Part shown: positions 1 through 10,059 of the stretch, piece after piece
Position numbering within the stretch: position 1 is the stretch's first letter
Layout: each line of letters starts with the position of its first letter
Assembly (NCBI RefSeq): GCF_001746915.1
Contig: NZ_MJGC01000099.1
Location: 62,001 to 126,000, forward strand
Source: Desertifilum tharense IPPAS B-1220
GTDB lineage: Bacteria > Cyanobacteriota > Cyanobacteriia > Cyanobacteriales > Desertifilaceae
Reading direction: 5' to 3'
Length of the DNA stretch: 64,000 nucleotides
Translations under genes and position numbers: made by a program
The notes under the pieces: generated by a model
What the model was told of the DNA's origin: nothing
The model's input: the letters and a program-made list of their open reading frames with translations, nothing else
Database searches by the model: none

Positions 1-1
1 A

Positions 2-3000
2 CTCAACGGACAACCCGTTAGTCCCAATCAGGTCTTAACGCCTGCTGAAGCGGCTCAATTGACCTTCCAACCCGATCCTAACTTTGTTGGGGATGCAACT
101 TTTAGTTACACTGCCACAGATAGCCGTGGGGCAGTCGATCCCACGCCTGCAACCGTTACCCTCCCCGTTACCCAAGCAAATCGCCCTCCCCAAGCAAGCG
201 ATGATGGAGCCGCTACCGAGCCAGATACCCCTGTTACGATTGATGTTCTGGCAAATGACTCCGACCCAGATAACAATCTTAATCCAGCGTCCGTAAGGAT
301 TCCCCAAGGGGGAGAACCCGCGAATGGTACAGTCACCATCAATCCAGTAACAGGAGCAATTACTTATACGCCAAACCCTGGTTTTACTGAGGGAACAGAT
401 ACCTTTACCTATCAAGTTTGCGATACGGGAAACCCAGCGCTGTGCGATACCGCCACAGTGACGATTATCGTCCCCATTCCGGCCAACCAACCGCCAGTTG
501 CTGACAGTAAAACAGCCGATCCTGTTGCTAATAATGCGATCGCGCCTATACCTCCCCTCAGTGCCACCGATCCCGATGGCGACCCCATTGCGAGTTTTAC
601 CATTACTGGATTTCCACCCCCCAACCAGGGAACGCTACTGCTTAATGGTATCCCAGTAGACACCAGCCAACCCCTGAACCTCACCCCAGCTCAAGCAGCT
701 CAACTCACCTTTCAACCTGCTCCTGGATTCGTGGGAGATGCCACCTTTAGCTATACCGCAACCGACAATCGCGGTGCTACCGATCCAACCCCTGCAACAA
801 TTAGAATTCCCGTTACAGCAGCGGCGAACCAGCCACCCGACACCAACCCAGCCACCAACACCCTAGCACCCAACACGACTACTGCTTTAACTCAATTGGG
901 GGGAACTGACCCCGACGGTACCGTTCAACGGTTTCAGATTACCTCGTTACCCGACCCAACCCAAGGTCAACTGCTGTTCAACGGACAACCTGTAACCCTC
1001 GATCAAGAAATCCCGGCTGACCAAATTGGTAACTTGCAGTTCCAATCGACTCCAGGGTTTACAGGAGCCACCTTTAACTATGCAGCAATTGATAACCAAG
1101 GTGCTGTAGACCCGACTCCCGCACAAGTGACCCTCAACCCGGCGGCGATTAACCAACCGCCTCAAACTGATAACATTACTGCACCGAGTACGCCGAATAA
1201 TACTCCAGTTGTCCTTCCCCCATTGACTGGAAGCGATCCTGACCCTGGCGATCGCATCGAGCGCTTTATCATTAATACCGTACCCCCTAGCGAGCAAGGA
1301 ACCCTATTACTTAACGGCAATCCAGTTACCCCAGGTCAGTCTCTCACGCCCGAACAAGCCAGCCAGCTAACGTTTGTTCCCAATCCGAACTTTACGGGGA
1401 ATGCAATCTTTAGCTATGCAGCAGTCGATACTCTAGGGGCAGTAAGCCCCCGACCTGGAGACGTTACCATTCCTGTATCAGCCGCAAATCGTCCCCCCGA
1501 TACGAATCCCGTAACCGAAACGATCGCGCCTAACACGACAAGTCCCATTCCCGGACTCGGTGGCAACGATCCTGATGCAGGCGATACTATCAGTCGTTTC
1601 CGGATTACTTCTCTACCCGATCCGACCCAGGGAACTTTATTATTCAACGGTCAACCTGTAACCGTCGGTCAAGAAATACCCGCGAACCAGATTGGTAATT
1701 TACAGTTTCGATCCACTCCTGAATTTAACGGTACGGGCTTTACCTACGCAGCCATTGATAATCAGGATGCGGTCGATCCAACCCCTGAACCCGTCACCCT
1801 CAGACCGGAGAATCTGCCGCCCAATACCCTAGATGCGGCCCGGAATATTCTGCCCAATAGCAATACACCGATTACTGGATTAGGGGGAACCGATGAAGAT
1901 GGCACGGTGAGTCAGTTTCGGATTACTTCGCTTCCTGAACCCACTCAAGGAACCTTGCTGCTCAACGGTCAGCCCGTTACAGTTGGACAAAATATCCCGG
2001 CCGATCAAATCAATAACCTGGTCTTTCAATCCACGCCTGGATTTACGGGAGCCACCTTTGACTATGCAGCCATTGACAATAATGAGGCAATCGATCCACT
2101 GCCAGCAACTGTAACTTTGGGGACAATTCCCAATCAGCCGCCAGCCAGCGAAAACCTCAATCAATCCGTTTTTCCGGGTAGTACGGTTCCGGTTCCTAGG
2201 TTAGCGGGGAGCGATCCGGACGGAGAGGTGGAGTTTTATCGGATTGATACGCTACCGCCTGCCAATCAGGGAATTTTGTACTTAGGCGATCCCAATAATG
2301 GAGGAACGCCCGTCACGCCGGGACAACAACTGACTCCAGAACAAGCCAGTCGGTTATTCTTCCAATCGACCGGGAATTTCACGCAGGCTAACTTTACTTA
2401 TCGGGCATTTGACGATCTGGGCAAACCTTCACCTGAACCGGGAACAGTATCGCTCGCTCCCCCTGCGATCGCCAATCGACCTCCACGGGCAGACAATGCA
2501 GCGAACCCCATTGCACCCAATAGCGCTATTGGCTTACTCCCCCTCTCTGCCAACGATCCAGATGGTTCGATTCAGTTTTACACGATTACCAATCTTCCCC
2601 CCCAAAACCAAGGGATTTTATACTTGGGCGATCCGAATAACGGGGGAACGCCGGTCACAGCGGGACAGCAACTGACTCCAGAACAAGCCAGTCAGTTATT
2701 CTTCCAATCGACGGGTAACTTTACCGGGGCAAACTTTACCTTCAGCGCCACCGATAATCGCGGGGCAACTACTCCAGCGAATGGAACGGTTTCATTAACG
2801 CCTTCCCCAGCTATCAACCAGCCCCCCGTTGCCAATAATGTTAATGTGTCTGCCCTTCCCGGTTCGCTCATCCCGGTAACGGGTTTATTGGCGACCGATC
2901 CGGATGGTGAAGTTGATTTTTACCGAATTGATACTTTACCGCCTGCTGCCCAAGGAACCTTATTCCTACGAGATCCGCTCACCAACCAGTTAGTCCCCGT

Positions 3001-5308
3001 CCAAGCGGGCCAACAGATTAACCCAGAAGATCGCGATCGCCTCTTTTTCCAAGCCGCAGGCAACTTTACCGGAACTAACTTTACCTATAGTGCCGTAGAC
3101 GATCGCGGCGAAAGCACCCCTGCTCGCGCCACAGTCGCGCTGATTTCGCCAGAAGTGAATCAGCCGCCGATTGTCCGAAATGTCAATACGCCCGTTGTTC
3201 CCGGTCAAGTCCTGCCCATTTCTGGAATGTTTGGTCAAGACCCGGATGGCAGTATTGCTTTCTATACCATTGAGACTTTACCGCCCCCAGAGCAGGGGAT
3301 TTTGTACCTGGGCGATCCAGGACAAGGGGGAGTTCCCATTACCCTCGGTCAACAACTTACACCCGCTCAAATTAACCAACTGTTTTTCCGACCGACCGGG
3401 CAGTTTACAGGAGCCAGTTTTACCTACAGGGCAACGGATAATGAAGGATTAGTAGCCCCGGCAGCAGGAACGGTATCCCTGTTGGGAGGTATTTTGCCGC
3501 CACCCATTGCCCTTCCCACTCCAACGCCGCGTCCGATTCCCGATCTTGGGGGCGAACCCCAACCGACTCCTCCGCCAGCGCCTCCGGGGGTTCCCACTCC
3601 TCCGATTTCGCCAACACCTCCGCCTGTTTCCGAGCAGCCCAAGAAAGATTGCGATTGCAAATGTGTTCCCCAATCCGACGATCCTCCGTTTGTCGCACCA
3701 CCGGCTCGTCCGAGTCCGACAACGCTATATATTGCTCATGTTGGAGGCGAAGGGAATGACACGATTAATTTCCCCGAAGTGGCTAATAATGAGATTTTTG
3801 GCAATTTGGGCAATGATTCGCTGTTGGGGAATCAAGGCGATGACACGATTTATGGCGGAAAAGGCAACGATACGATTCATGGTGGCAAACATAACGATTT
3901 GCTGTTTGGTCATATCGGGGATGATTCGCTGTTAGGCAACCAGGATAACGATACGCTGTTTGGCGATTTGGGGAATGATTGGTTGCATGGTGGTAAGGGG
4001 AATGATTGGTTGTTTGGGGGTAAAGGCAACGATACCCTGTTGGGCGATCGCGATAATGATGTTGTTCGCGGCCATCAGGGCGACGACTCCCTATTGGGCA
4101 ACCAAGGCGACGATACCTTATATGGCGATCGCGGTAACGATATCATTCACGGTGGCAAGAATAATGACCTAATTTTTGGCGGAAAAGGCAACGATACCTT
4201 ATCCGGCGATCAAGGCAGCGATACCGTTTACGGTCATTTGGGTGATGATTCAATCTTAGGCAACCAGGGGAACGATACCCTATTTGGCGATCGCGGTAAC
4301 GATACCATCTACGGAGGTAAAGGCGATGACCTGATCTACGGCGGTAAAGATAACGATACCCTCAGCGGCGATCAGGGCAACGATATTATCTACGGTCATC
4401 TGGGCGATGATTCTATCTTGGGGAATCAATGCGACGATACCTTATATGGCGATCGCGGTAACGACACCATCTATGGTGGCAAAGGCAACGACCTAATTTT
4501 TGGGGGTAAAGATAACGACACCCTCAGCGGCGATCAAGATTGCGATACCGTTTACGGTCAACTGGGCGATGACTCGATCCTGGGCAACCAAGGCGATGAT
4601 ATTCTCTTTGGCGGTCAGGGAAATGACACCATCTATGGCGGTAAAGGCGAGGATCTAATTTTTGGGGGTAAAGATAACGACACCCTCAGCGGCGACCAAG
4701 GGAACGACACCGTTTACGGCGATCTCGGCGACGACTCGATTCTGGGCAACCAAGGCAATGATATTCTCTTTGGCGGTCAGGGGAATGACATCATCTTTGG
4801 GGGCAAAGACAACGACATCATCTTTGGCGGCAAAGATAACGATACCCTCTTTGGCGACCAAGGCAGCGATACCCTTTACGGCGACAGGGGCGATGATTCC
4901 CTGATGGGGAATGATGGCAATGACTTCCTCTACGGCGTGACCGGGAATAACGTGCTGTGGGGAGGTAAAGGTAACGATTGGCTGCAAGGAGGCGATGGCA
5001 ACGATACCCTAATTGGCGATCGCGGTCAAGATACCCTGATTGGCGGGGGTGGGAGCGATTGGTTTATCCTCCGCACGCCTATGAGTAGCAAGACCCTAGA
5101 AAATAGCGATCGCATCCTCGATTTTCAAGTCAATTTAGACTGGATTGGGTTAACAGACGGCTTAACCTCCACCAACCTGGTGCTAGAAGGACTCGCAAAC
5201 GGTACAGCGATCCGCATTTCCCAATCCAATACTTACCTGGCTGTCGTTGATAACGTGCGACCCGATCAACTCAGCGGTCGGTTCATGAGCGTGGAAATCA
5301 GCTTCTAG
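2..5308 (+). CDS. Giant Ig/cadherin-like repeat protein with RTX calcium-binding domain (5' end outside window)
   Basis: The reading frame is open from base 2, and the repeat pattern continues to the left edge, so the start lies upstream; about 1,768 residues are visible. Roughly residues 1-1160 are about eleven 85-120-residue Ig/cadherin-like repeats, whose boundaries carry N-(Q/R)-P-P and whose cores read GTLLLNGQPV and FTGATFNYAAIDN. A proline-rich linker follows (about 1162-1241) with a small Cys cluster, DCDCKC. About 1250-1687 are RTX nonapeptides of the GGKGNDTIY type, which in this family fold into a parallel beta-roll and bind Ca2+. The last ~80 residues lack glycine repeats and resemble the C-terminal region that directs type I secretion. 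The role is probably a cell-surface or matrix adhesin; the exact function is unknown. A terminator follows the stop. Confidence 0.9.
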   Translation, partial: LNGQPVSPNQVLTPAEAAQLTFQPDPNFVGDATFSYTATDSRGAVDPTPATVTLPVTQANRPPQASDDGAATEPDTPVTIDVLANDSDPDNNLNPASVRIPQGGEPANGTVTINPVTGAITYTPNPGFTEGTDTFTYQVCDTGNPALCDTATVTIIVPIPANQPPVADSKTADPVANNAIAPIPPLSATDPDGDPIASFTITGFPPPNQGTLLLNGIPVDTSQPLNLTPAQAAQLTFQPAPGFVGDATFSYTATDNRGATDPTPATIRIPVTAAANQPPDTNPATNTLAPNTTTALTQLGGTDPDGTVQRFQITSLPDPTQGQLLFNGQPVTLDQEIPADQIGNLQFQSTPGFTGATFNYAAIDNQGAVDPTPAQVTLNPAAINQPPQTDNITAPSTPNNTPVVLPPLTGSDPDPGDRIERFIINTVPPSEQGTLLLNGNPVTPGQSLTPEQASQLTFVPNPNFTGNAIFSYAAVDTLGAVSPRPGDVTIPVSAANRPPDTNPVTETIAPNTTSPIPGLGGNDPDAGDTISRFRITSLPDPTQGTLLFNGQPVTVGQEIPANQIGNLQFRSTPEFNGTGFTYAAIDNQDAVDPTPEPVTLRPENLPPNTLDAARNILPNSNTPITGLGGTDEDGTVSQFRITSLPEPTQGTLLLNGQPVTVGQNIPADQINNLVFQSTPGFTGATFDYAAIDNNEAIDPLPATVTLGTIPNQPPASENLNQSVFPGSTVPVPRLAGSDPDGEVEFYRIDTLPPANQGILYLGDPNNGGTPVTPGQQLTPEQASRLFFQSTGNFTQANFTYRAFDDLGKPSPEPGTVSLAPPAIANRPPRADNAANPIAPNSAIGLLPLSANDPDGSIQFYTITNLPPQNQGILYLGDPNNGGTPVTAGQQLTPEQASQLFFQSTGNFTGANFTFSATDNRGATTPANGTVSLTPSPAINQPPVANNVNVSALPGSLIPVTGLLATDPDGEVDFYRIDTLPPAAQGTLFLRDPLTNQLVPVQAGQQINPEDRDRLFFQAAGNFTGTNFTYSAVDDRGESTPARATVALISPEVNQPPIVRNVNTPVVPGQVLPISGMFGQDPDGSIAFYTIETLPPPEQGILYLGDPGQGGVPITLGQQLTPAQINQLFFRPTGQFTGASFTYRATDNEGLVAPAAGTVSLLGGILPPPIALPTPTPRPIPDLGGEPQPTPPPAPPGVPTPPISPTPPPVSEQPKKDCDCKCVPQSDDPPFVAPPARPSPTTLYIAHVGGEGNDTINFPEVANNEIFGNLGNDSLLGNQGDDTIYGGKGNDTIHGGKHNDLLFGHIGDDSLLGNQDNDTLFGDLGNDWLHGGKGNDWLFGGKGNDTLLGDRDNDVVRGHQGDDSLLGNQGDDTLYGDRGNDIIHGGKNNDLIFGGKGNDTLSGDQGSDTVYGHLGDDSILGNQGNDTLFGDRGNDTIYGGKGDDLIYGGKDNDTLSGDQGNDIIYGHLGDDSILGNQCDDTLYGDRGNDTIYGGKGNDLIFGGKDNDTLSGDQDCDTVYGQLGDDSILGNQGDDILFGGQGNDTIYGGKGEDLIFGGKDNDTLSGDQGNDTVYGDLGDDSILGNQGNDILFGGQGNDIIFGGKDNDIIFGGKDNDTLFGDQGSDTLYGDRGDDSLMGNDGNDFLYGVTGNNVLWGGKGNDWLQGGDGNDTLIGDRGQDTLIGGGGSDWFILRTPMSSKTLENSDRILDFQVNLDWIGLTDGLTSTNLVLEGLANGTAIRISQSNTYLAVVDNVRPDQLSGRFMSVEISF

Positions 5309-5832
5309 AGGCTCGAAAAGTCCCCTCAATTTTTAAAGTCTTCCCGCTTTCAACCGAGGGCGGGTTTTTCTTGGAATCAGGCTAAATCCCACATCGAGCA
5401 AGCCTTCTGGCCATCTTTCCGGTTGCGAAAGGCAATCATGAAGTTGCTATGATTTCTTTACTATGAGGGTACAGTATATCTAGCCTCAACCTGTTTGTCT
5501 CCACAGGCTGTCGCTCAAACGTTCGCTTTTCTAGGTGCAATCGGTGAAGAACCTAGCCGGATCGAAAGGAAATGGTCTGTATTTTGAAAAGAAGGGAATA
5601 TCGATCTTGCTGTTTACACGAAATGCTAAGGTATCCGCCTACCCACCGAACTCCCCGTTGTAGATTATTCTCTACCGAGACCCAAAAGAGTTGGCCCATA
5701 CCTGCAATTCCCTGGTTGAGTCATAATCGTTTTGGGAACCTTAAGAATGGAAATTCGTTCTTCATGACTCCTCTAACTTGCGCCTTTGCCTGGTGATTGA
5801 ATGCCATCTTTACCCAACTTACCGAAGCGATT
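5309..5832. other. Intergenic stretch without a convincing gene
   Basis: About 520 bases between the RTX gene and the glycosyltransferase. Apart from the terminator, I see a small hairpin (CTAGGT at 5531-5536 with ACCTAG at 5551-5556). A 74-codon frame at 5572-5796 has no recognisable protein character and no ribosome-binding site. Confidence 0.5.
5343..5369 (+). terminator. Rho-independent terminator after the RTX gene
   Basis: CCCGC (5343-5347) pairs with GCGGG (5360-5364) and is followed directly by five T residues. It sits 35 bases after the RTX stop codon. Confidence 0.6.
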
Positions 5833-7131
5833 ATGCGTATTTTGATTTATTCGTACAACTACTATCCAGAACCAATCGGCATCGCTCCTTTAATGACCGA
5901 ACTGGCAGAGAATTTGGTAAGTCGAGGGCACCAAGTCAGAGTTGTTACCGGGATGCCGAATTATCCTCAACGACAAATTTACGAGGAATATAAAGGCAAA
6001 TTTTATCTGACTGAAGAAAGAAATCACGTCACGATTCAGCGCAGTTATGTTCGCGTTCGCGGGCCTCATCCCACCCTGCTCGATCGTTTTTTACTCGATG
6101 GCAGTTTCGTCTGTTCCAGTTTTCTGCAAGCGTATCGCGGCTGGCGGCCGGATGTGGTTTTCGTTACCGTTCCTCCCCTTCCCGTGTGCGTTCCTGTGGC
6201 GCTGTTTGGTTGGTTGCGAGGATGTCCGATCGTTCTGAACGTTCAAGATATTGTTTCAGAAGCAGCCGTACGCGTGAAGCTGCTCAAAAAAGGGAGTTGG
6301 CTGAGTTGGGCGGTTGATGCTCTCGAACGGTTTGCCTACAAAACTTCTAGTAAAGTCAGCGTGATTGCCGAGGGGTTTAAAGATAAATTAATCTCTCAGG
6401 GCGTATCGCCTGACAAAATTGTCTGCATTCCGAATTGGGTGAATACAAACTTTATCAAGCCCCTGCCTCAAGAAAATAATTCTTTTCGGCAAAAGCATCA
6501 TCTTGAGGGCAAGTTTGTTGTTCTTTACTCCGGCAATATTGCTTTAACTCAAGGGTTGCAAACGGTCATTAAAGCTGCCGCAAGTTTGCGCGAGTATCAA
6601 GATATTGTGTTTGTGATTGTGGGAGAAGAGATTGCTTTACGAGGATTAGAGCAAGATTGCCATAACTTAAAAGCGACCAATGTCTTGCTCTTGCCGTTCC
6701 AACCTCGCGCTCAGTTACCGGAAATGCTTGCCGCCGCAGATGTGGGGTTAGTCGTGCAAAAGCACCGCGTCACGTCGTTTAATATGCCCTCTAAAATTCC
6801 GTTACTCTTGGCTAGCGGACGCGCCATTATTGCATCAGTACCTTTAGATGGAACCGCCGCGCGAGGCATTCGAGAAAGTGGTGGTGGCGTAATTGTGCCG
6901 CCGGAAGATCCGCAAGCCCTTGCCGATCAGGTGTTAGCGCTTTATCGCGATCGCCAAAAGGTGATGCACTTAGGCGAACAAGGTCGGTGCTACGCTTTAG
7001 AGCATTATTCCTTAGAACAAGCCCTCAATCAATACGAAAACTTGTTTATGAGTTTAACCAAGCGTCGCCAACCTCAGATGCAGCCGCTTCCGGAATTGGG
7101 TCGCGAGCTTCCGGGAGATTCTTCGCGCTGA
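5833..7131 (+). CDS. Glycosyltransferase family 4 (WbuB-like)
   Basis: A GT-B fold glycosyltransferase that probably transfers a nucleotide-sugar residue to a lipid-linked or polysaccharide acceptor at the cytoplasmic membrane. The N-terminus MRILIYSYNYYPEPIGIAPL and the downstream GHQVRVVTGMPNYP match the WbuB/colanic-acid type of GT4. A Rossmann-like donor domain lies at about residues 205-400, with FVVLYSGNIALTQGL and a C-terminal motif around NMPSKIPLLLASGRAI. The ATG at 5833 is chosen over an upstream in-frame TTG at 5797 because the family begins with MRIL; no strong Shine-Dalgarno is visible at either. The gene stands alone, so the polysaccharide it serves is not shown. Confidence 0.85.
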   Translation: MRILIYSYNYYPEPIGIAPLMTELAENLVSRGHQVRVVTGMPNYPQRQIYEEYKGKFYLTEERNHVTIQRSYVRVRGPHPTLLDRFLLDGSFVCSSFLQAYRGWRPDVVFVTVPPLPVCVPVALFGWLRGCPIVLNVQDIVSEAAVRVKLLKKGSWLSWAVDALERFAYKTSSKVSVIAEGFKDKLISQGVSPDKIVCIPNWVNTNFIKPLPQENNSFRQKHHLEGKFVVLYSGNIALTQGLQTVIKAAASLREYQDIVFVIVGEEIALRGLEQDCHNLKATNVLLLPFQPRAQLPEMLAAADVGLVVQKHRVTSFNMPSKIPLLLASGRAIIASVPLDGTAARGIRESGGGVIVPPEDPQALADQVLALYRDRQKVMHLGEQGRCYALEHYSLEQALNQYENLFMSLTKRRQPQMQPLPELGRELPGDSSR

Positions 7132-7240
7132 AAATTGCGAGCGGGGCGATCGCATCTGAAGCAGATAGGGGCGCGTAAGCTAAGATCGAAATCATCGGCT
7201 AGTCCCGATCAAAGCGATACTTAGGAGTTTGCCTCTGTCA

Positions 7241-7867
7241 ATGCGCGACTGCCCCAATGGTTCTTTACGCGAAGCCGTCCTGGTGTGGTTGGCTCAAAAC
7301 GTGCCCGACTCTCGAATTCAACATATTTTGAGAGTCGAGCAAATGTCGATTGAACTCGCTCGCCACCATGATTTAGACCCCTCTAAGGCAGCTCAAGCTG
7401 GGCTTTTACACGATCTGGCCAAATACTTTAAACCGCAACGGTTATTGCAGATCGCTCAAGCGGCCGAGATCGCGATCGATCCGGTCGATCGTCTCCATCC
7501 CCATCTCTTACATGCAGAGGTGGGTGCTGTCGTTGCCACCCAAGAATTCGGGGTTGACGATCCAGAGGTGATCGAGGCGATCGCCAATCATACTTTGGGT
7601 CGTCCCGGCATGAGTCCTTTAAGCTGCGTTGTCTTTCTCGCAGATACCCTAGAACCCGGTCGGGGAAATACCCCAGAACTAGAGCAGTTGCGACACGCCA
7701 GCCAGCAAAACTTGACCCAAGCAGTCTGGCTAACCTGCGATTATTCCATTCGCTATTTACTGGAAACGCGCCGTTCTATCCATCCGCGCACCCTTTTAAC
7801 GCGCAATTGGTTTTTACAACAGGCTGGCAGACCCGCTTCTGGCCGGTCAGATTCCCTTTCAGCTTAA
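7241..7867 (+). CDS. yqeK: HD-domain diadenosine tetraphosphatase YqeK
   Basis: About 208 residues, the usual YqeK length. YqeK enzymes hydrolyse Ap4A symmetrically to ADP using an HD-type metal site. The HD signature is visible in AGLLHDLAKYFKP, with an upstream histidine in RIQHILRVEQM and a later ANHTLGRPGMS that fits the remaining ligands. The ATG at 7241 follows TAGGAG at 7222-7227; the in-frame TTG at 7229 lies too close to that site. The next gene is rsfS, a pairing that is widely conserved in bacteria and supports the assignment. Confidence 0.88.
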   Translation: MRDCPNGSLREAVLVWLAQNVPDSRIQHILRVEQMSIELARHHDLDPSKAAQAGLLHDLAKYFKPQRLLQIAQAAEIAIDPVDRLHPHLLHAEVGAVVATQEFGVDDPEVIEAIANHTLGRPGMSPLSCVVFLADTLEPGRGNTPELEQLRHASQQNLTQAVWLTCDYSIRYLLETRRSIHPRTLLTRNWFLQQAGRPASGRSDSLSA

Positions 7868-7932
7868 CGCGATTCCAGCTACGGATCGCCTAAGTTTTCC
7901 GCTTTAACTGTCCTTTTAAAAGATACCTTTGC

Positions 7933-8373
7933 ATGTCTGATTACTCTCCTATTCCGATTTCTTCTTCCTCTGTTGCCCCGACAGAGATCCAACAACCCGA
8001 CAGCCTTAGCTTAGAAGAGAGCAAGCGATTAGCCTTAACAATTGCTGAAGCCGCCGACGATCGCAAAGGCTCGGATATTATTCTACTGAACGTGTCGGAA
8101 GTTTCCTACCTGGCAGATTACTTTGTCTTGGTTACGGGATTTTCTAACGTTCAGGTGCGGGCGATCGCGCGTTCCATTGAAGATAAAGTCGAAGAAGATT
8201 GGCAGCGCTACCCCTTGCGAACCGAGGGAAAAGCCGAAGGCAGTTGGATTTTGCATGACTATGGCGAAGTCATCGTTCACATCTTTATGCCCCAGGAACG
8301 TCAGTTCTATAATTTAGAAGCCTTCTGGGGTCACGCAGAACGGATTGAATATACCAGCCTTGCCAACTCATAA
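7933..8373 (+). CDS. rsfS: Ribosomal silencing factor RsfS
   Basis: 146 residues. RsfS/Iojap proteins bind ribosomal protein uL14 and block subunit joining when nutrients are low. After a low-complexity N-terminal extension of about 28 residues, the core reads KGSDIILLNVSEVSYLADYF, then VRAIARSIEDKVEE, then GSWILHDYGEVIVHIF, the typical RsfS sequence blocks. It lies 65 bases after yqeK and 12 bases before the CGLD27 gene, so these genes probably share a transcript. Confidence 0.93.
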   Translation: MSDYSPIPISSSSVAPTEIQQPDSLSLEESKRLALTIAEAADDRKGSDIILLNVSEVSYLADYFVLVTGFSNVQVRAIARSIEDKVEEDWQRYPLRTEGKAEGSWILHDYGEVIVHIFMPQERQFYNLEAFWGHAERIEYTSLANS

Positions 8374-8385
8374 GCGATCGCGATC

Positions 8386-8889
8386 ATGATGGAGTCTTCG
8401 GTTTCCGCTTGCCCCGTTCCATCGGAACAACAGCCCCTCAATGAGTACAAAACCCTCAGCGAATCTTGGTTTTTTAGCTGGGGAACCCTCGGTTTGAAAC
8501 GCTATCTGGCCAAACTTACCTGTATTTGGAGTTTCAGTTGGCTGATTTCCGGGCCAGTTGCAGCCGCAAGCTTTCCCATTGCCAAGCATCCGGTTTCCTT
8601 TTTCCTGTGGGGAACCCTTGGGGCTAACATCTTGCTGACCTTAGTGTTATTGCAGCTTTACTTAGGATGGGCTTACGTAAGCGATCGCCTCAATCGCCCT
8701 GCGATCTGTTATGAAGAATCCGGCTGGTATGATGGACAAATCTGGACAAAAACCCCTGAAGTTCTCGTGCAAGATCGCTTAATTGCGACCTATCAAATTC
8801 AACCCATCCTTAAACGTTTGCGGTGGACATTTGCTGGGCTAGCCGGTAGTTTTTGCTTCGGGGGTTTAGTTTGGTATTGCTTGCCCTAA
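8386..8889 (+). CDS. CGLD27/Ycf36 family membrane protein (DUF1230)
   Basis: 167 residues with three hydrophobic segments (about 45-65, 70-95 and 145-165) and the family blocks LAKLTCIWSFSWLISGPVAA and CYEESGWYDGQIW. The family is conserved in cyanobacteria and plastids (Ycf36, CGLD27) and has been linked to photosynthesis or iron acclimation in green organisms, but its biochemical role is not known. Adjacent ATG codons at 8386 and 8389 are both possible starts. It follows rsfS after 12 bases and is therefore probably cotranscribed with it. Confidence 0.88.
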   Translation: MMESSVSACPVPSEQQPLNEYKTLSESWFFSWGTLGLKRYLAKLTCIWSFSWLISGPVAAASFPIAKHPVSFFLWGTLGANILLTLVLLQLYLGWAYVSDRLNRPAICYEESGWYDGQIWTKTPEVLVQDRLIATYQIQPILKRLRWTFAGLAGSFCFGGLVWYCLP

Positions 8890-8930
8890 ACTGAAACCAT
8901 TTATTTAGCTCAACACCATTAGTAATTAAT

Positions 8931-9884
8931 ATGACGAGGGGAAAACGCACTCAAGCAGCAGAGTTAGAAGTCAGGCTGCTCCGAGAAGGAATTATTGAAT
9001 CCATTCACCACGTTGAAGCGGTCGTTTGTGACGATCGCGGGCGCGTTCTGTCTGTTGCGGGAAGTGCTGAAACAGCAACCTTTGCTCGTTCCTCCCTCAA
9101 ACCCTTTCAGGCTCTTGCCGTTACCAAAACGGGGGTTTTAGAGCGCTACGATTTAAGCGATCGCGACTTAGCGATTATTTGCAGTTCCCATCAAGGCACC
9201 ACCGAACACGCCCGCCAAGTGTTTAACGTGCTATGGCGTTGCGACATCGATCCCACCGCCCTGCAATGTCCCGTCCCTGAAGGCGGACATAGCCGCTTGC
9301 AACATAACTGTTCGGGCAAGCACGCCGGAATGCTCGCCGTTTGTCAGCAATGCAATTGGCCCACCGAAAGTTACCTGCGGCGCAAGCACCCCGTTCAACA
9401 ACTAATCTTAAGTAAAATCGCCGAATTGTTGAAAATGCCGGGGGAAGAATTCATCAGCGCCCGCGACGACTGCGGCGCGCCCACCTACGTTATGCAACTC
9501 GGTCAAATTGCCTCCCTCTACGCGCAACTGGCTTCTGGCGAAAATTTAGATATGGAACGCGTTGTCCGCGCCATGAGCCACCACCCCCACCTCGTTGCCG
9601 GGGAGGGTGCCTTTGACACCGAGTTGATGCGCCTGAGTAGTGGCGAGTTAGTCAGTAAAGGTGGTGCAGAAGGCGTTCAAGCCATTAGCCGCGTTGGGGA
9701 AGGGATGGGATTAGCGATTAAAGCCCTAGATGGCTCCAAACGCGCCAAACACGCCGTCGCAATTCATTTACTCAAGCAGATGGGTTGGATCGCCCCGGCG
9801 GTTGCAGAATCCCTCTCAGAAACCTATATGACTCTAGATCGCTACAAGCGCTTAGAGGTCATCGGCGAATTGTCCTTGCTGTAA
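8931..9884 (+). CDS. L-asparaginase, rhizobial type II family
   Basis: 317 residues. This family hydrolyses asparagine to aspartate and ammonia and is unrelated to the E. coli AnsB fold; it belongs with the Rhizobium etli serine-lysine enzymes. The visible motifs are ARSSLKPFQA, where the Ser and Lys correspond to the catalytic pair of the family, then CSSHQGTTEH, HNCSGKHAGML, ARDDCGAPTYVM and SKGGAEGVQA. The ATG at 8931 has no strong ribosome-binding site. It sits 41 bases after the CGLD27 gene and could be the last gene of that operon. A nitrogen-salvage role is inferred from the family only. Confidence 0.88.
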   Translation: MTRGKRTQAAELEVRLLREGIIESIHHVEAVVCDDRGRVLSVAGSAETATFARSSLKPFQALAVTKTGVLERYDLSDRDLAIICSSHQGTTEHARQVFNVLWRCDIDPTALQCPVPEGGHSRLQHNCSGKHAGMLAVCQQCNWPTESYLRRKHPVQQLILSKIAELLKMPGEEFISARDDCGAPTYVMQLGQIASLYAQLASGENLDMERVVRAMSHHPHLVAGEGAFDTELMRLSSGELVSKGGAEGVQAISRVGEGMGLAIKALDGSKRAKHAVAIHLLKQMGWIAPAVAESLSETYMTLDRYKRLEVIGELSLL

Positions 9885-9964
9885 GCATTTCGGGCTTTTT
9901 TCAAAAAAAGTGAGTTTTAGGGGTTGCACTTTTTAGGAACTTGGGTTTATACTAGAAAAGCCGA

Positions 9965-10041
<77 letters not shown>

Positions 10042-10059
10042 AATTCCGATAGCACTTAG

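Noticed and set aside
3809..4900. CRISPR-like regular repetition
   Set aside because: The repeats lie within one open reading frame and encode RTX nonapeptides; there are no unique spacers and no cas genes.
5572..5796. 74-codon frame before the glycosyltransferase
   Set aside because: Cys/Arg/Pro-rich with no ribosome-binding site and no recognisable pattern.
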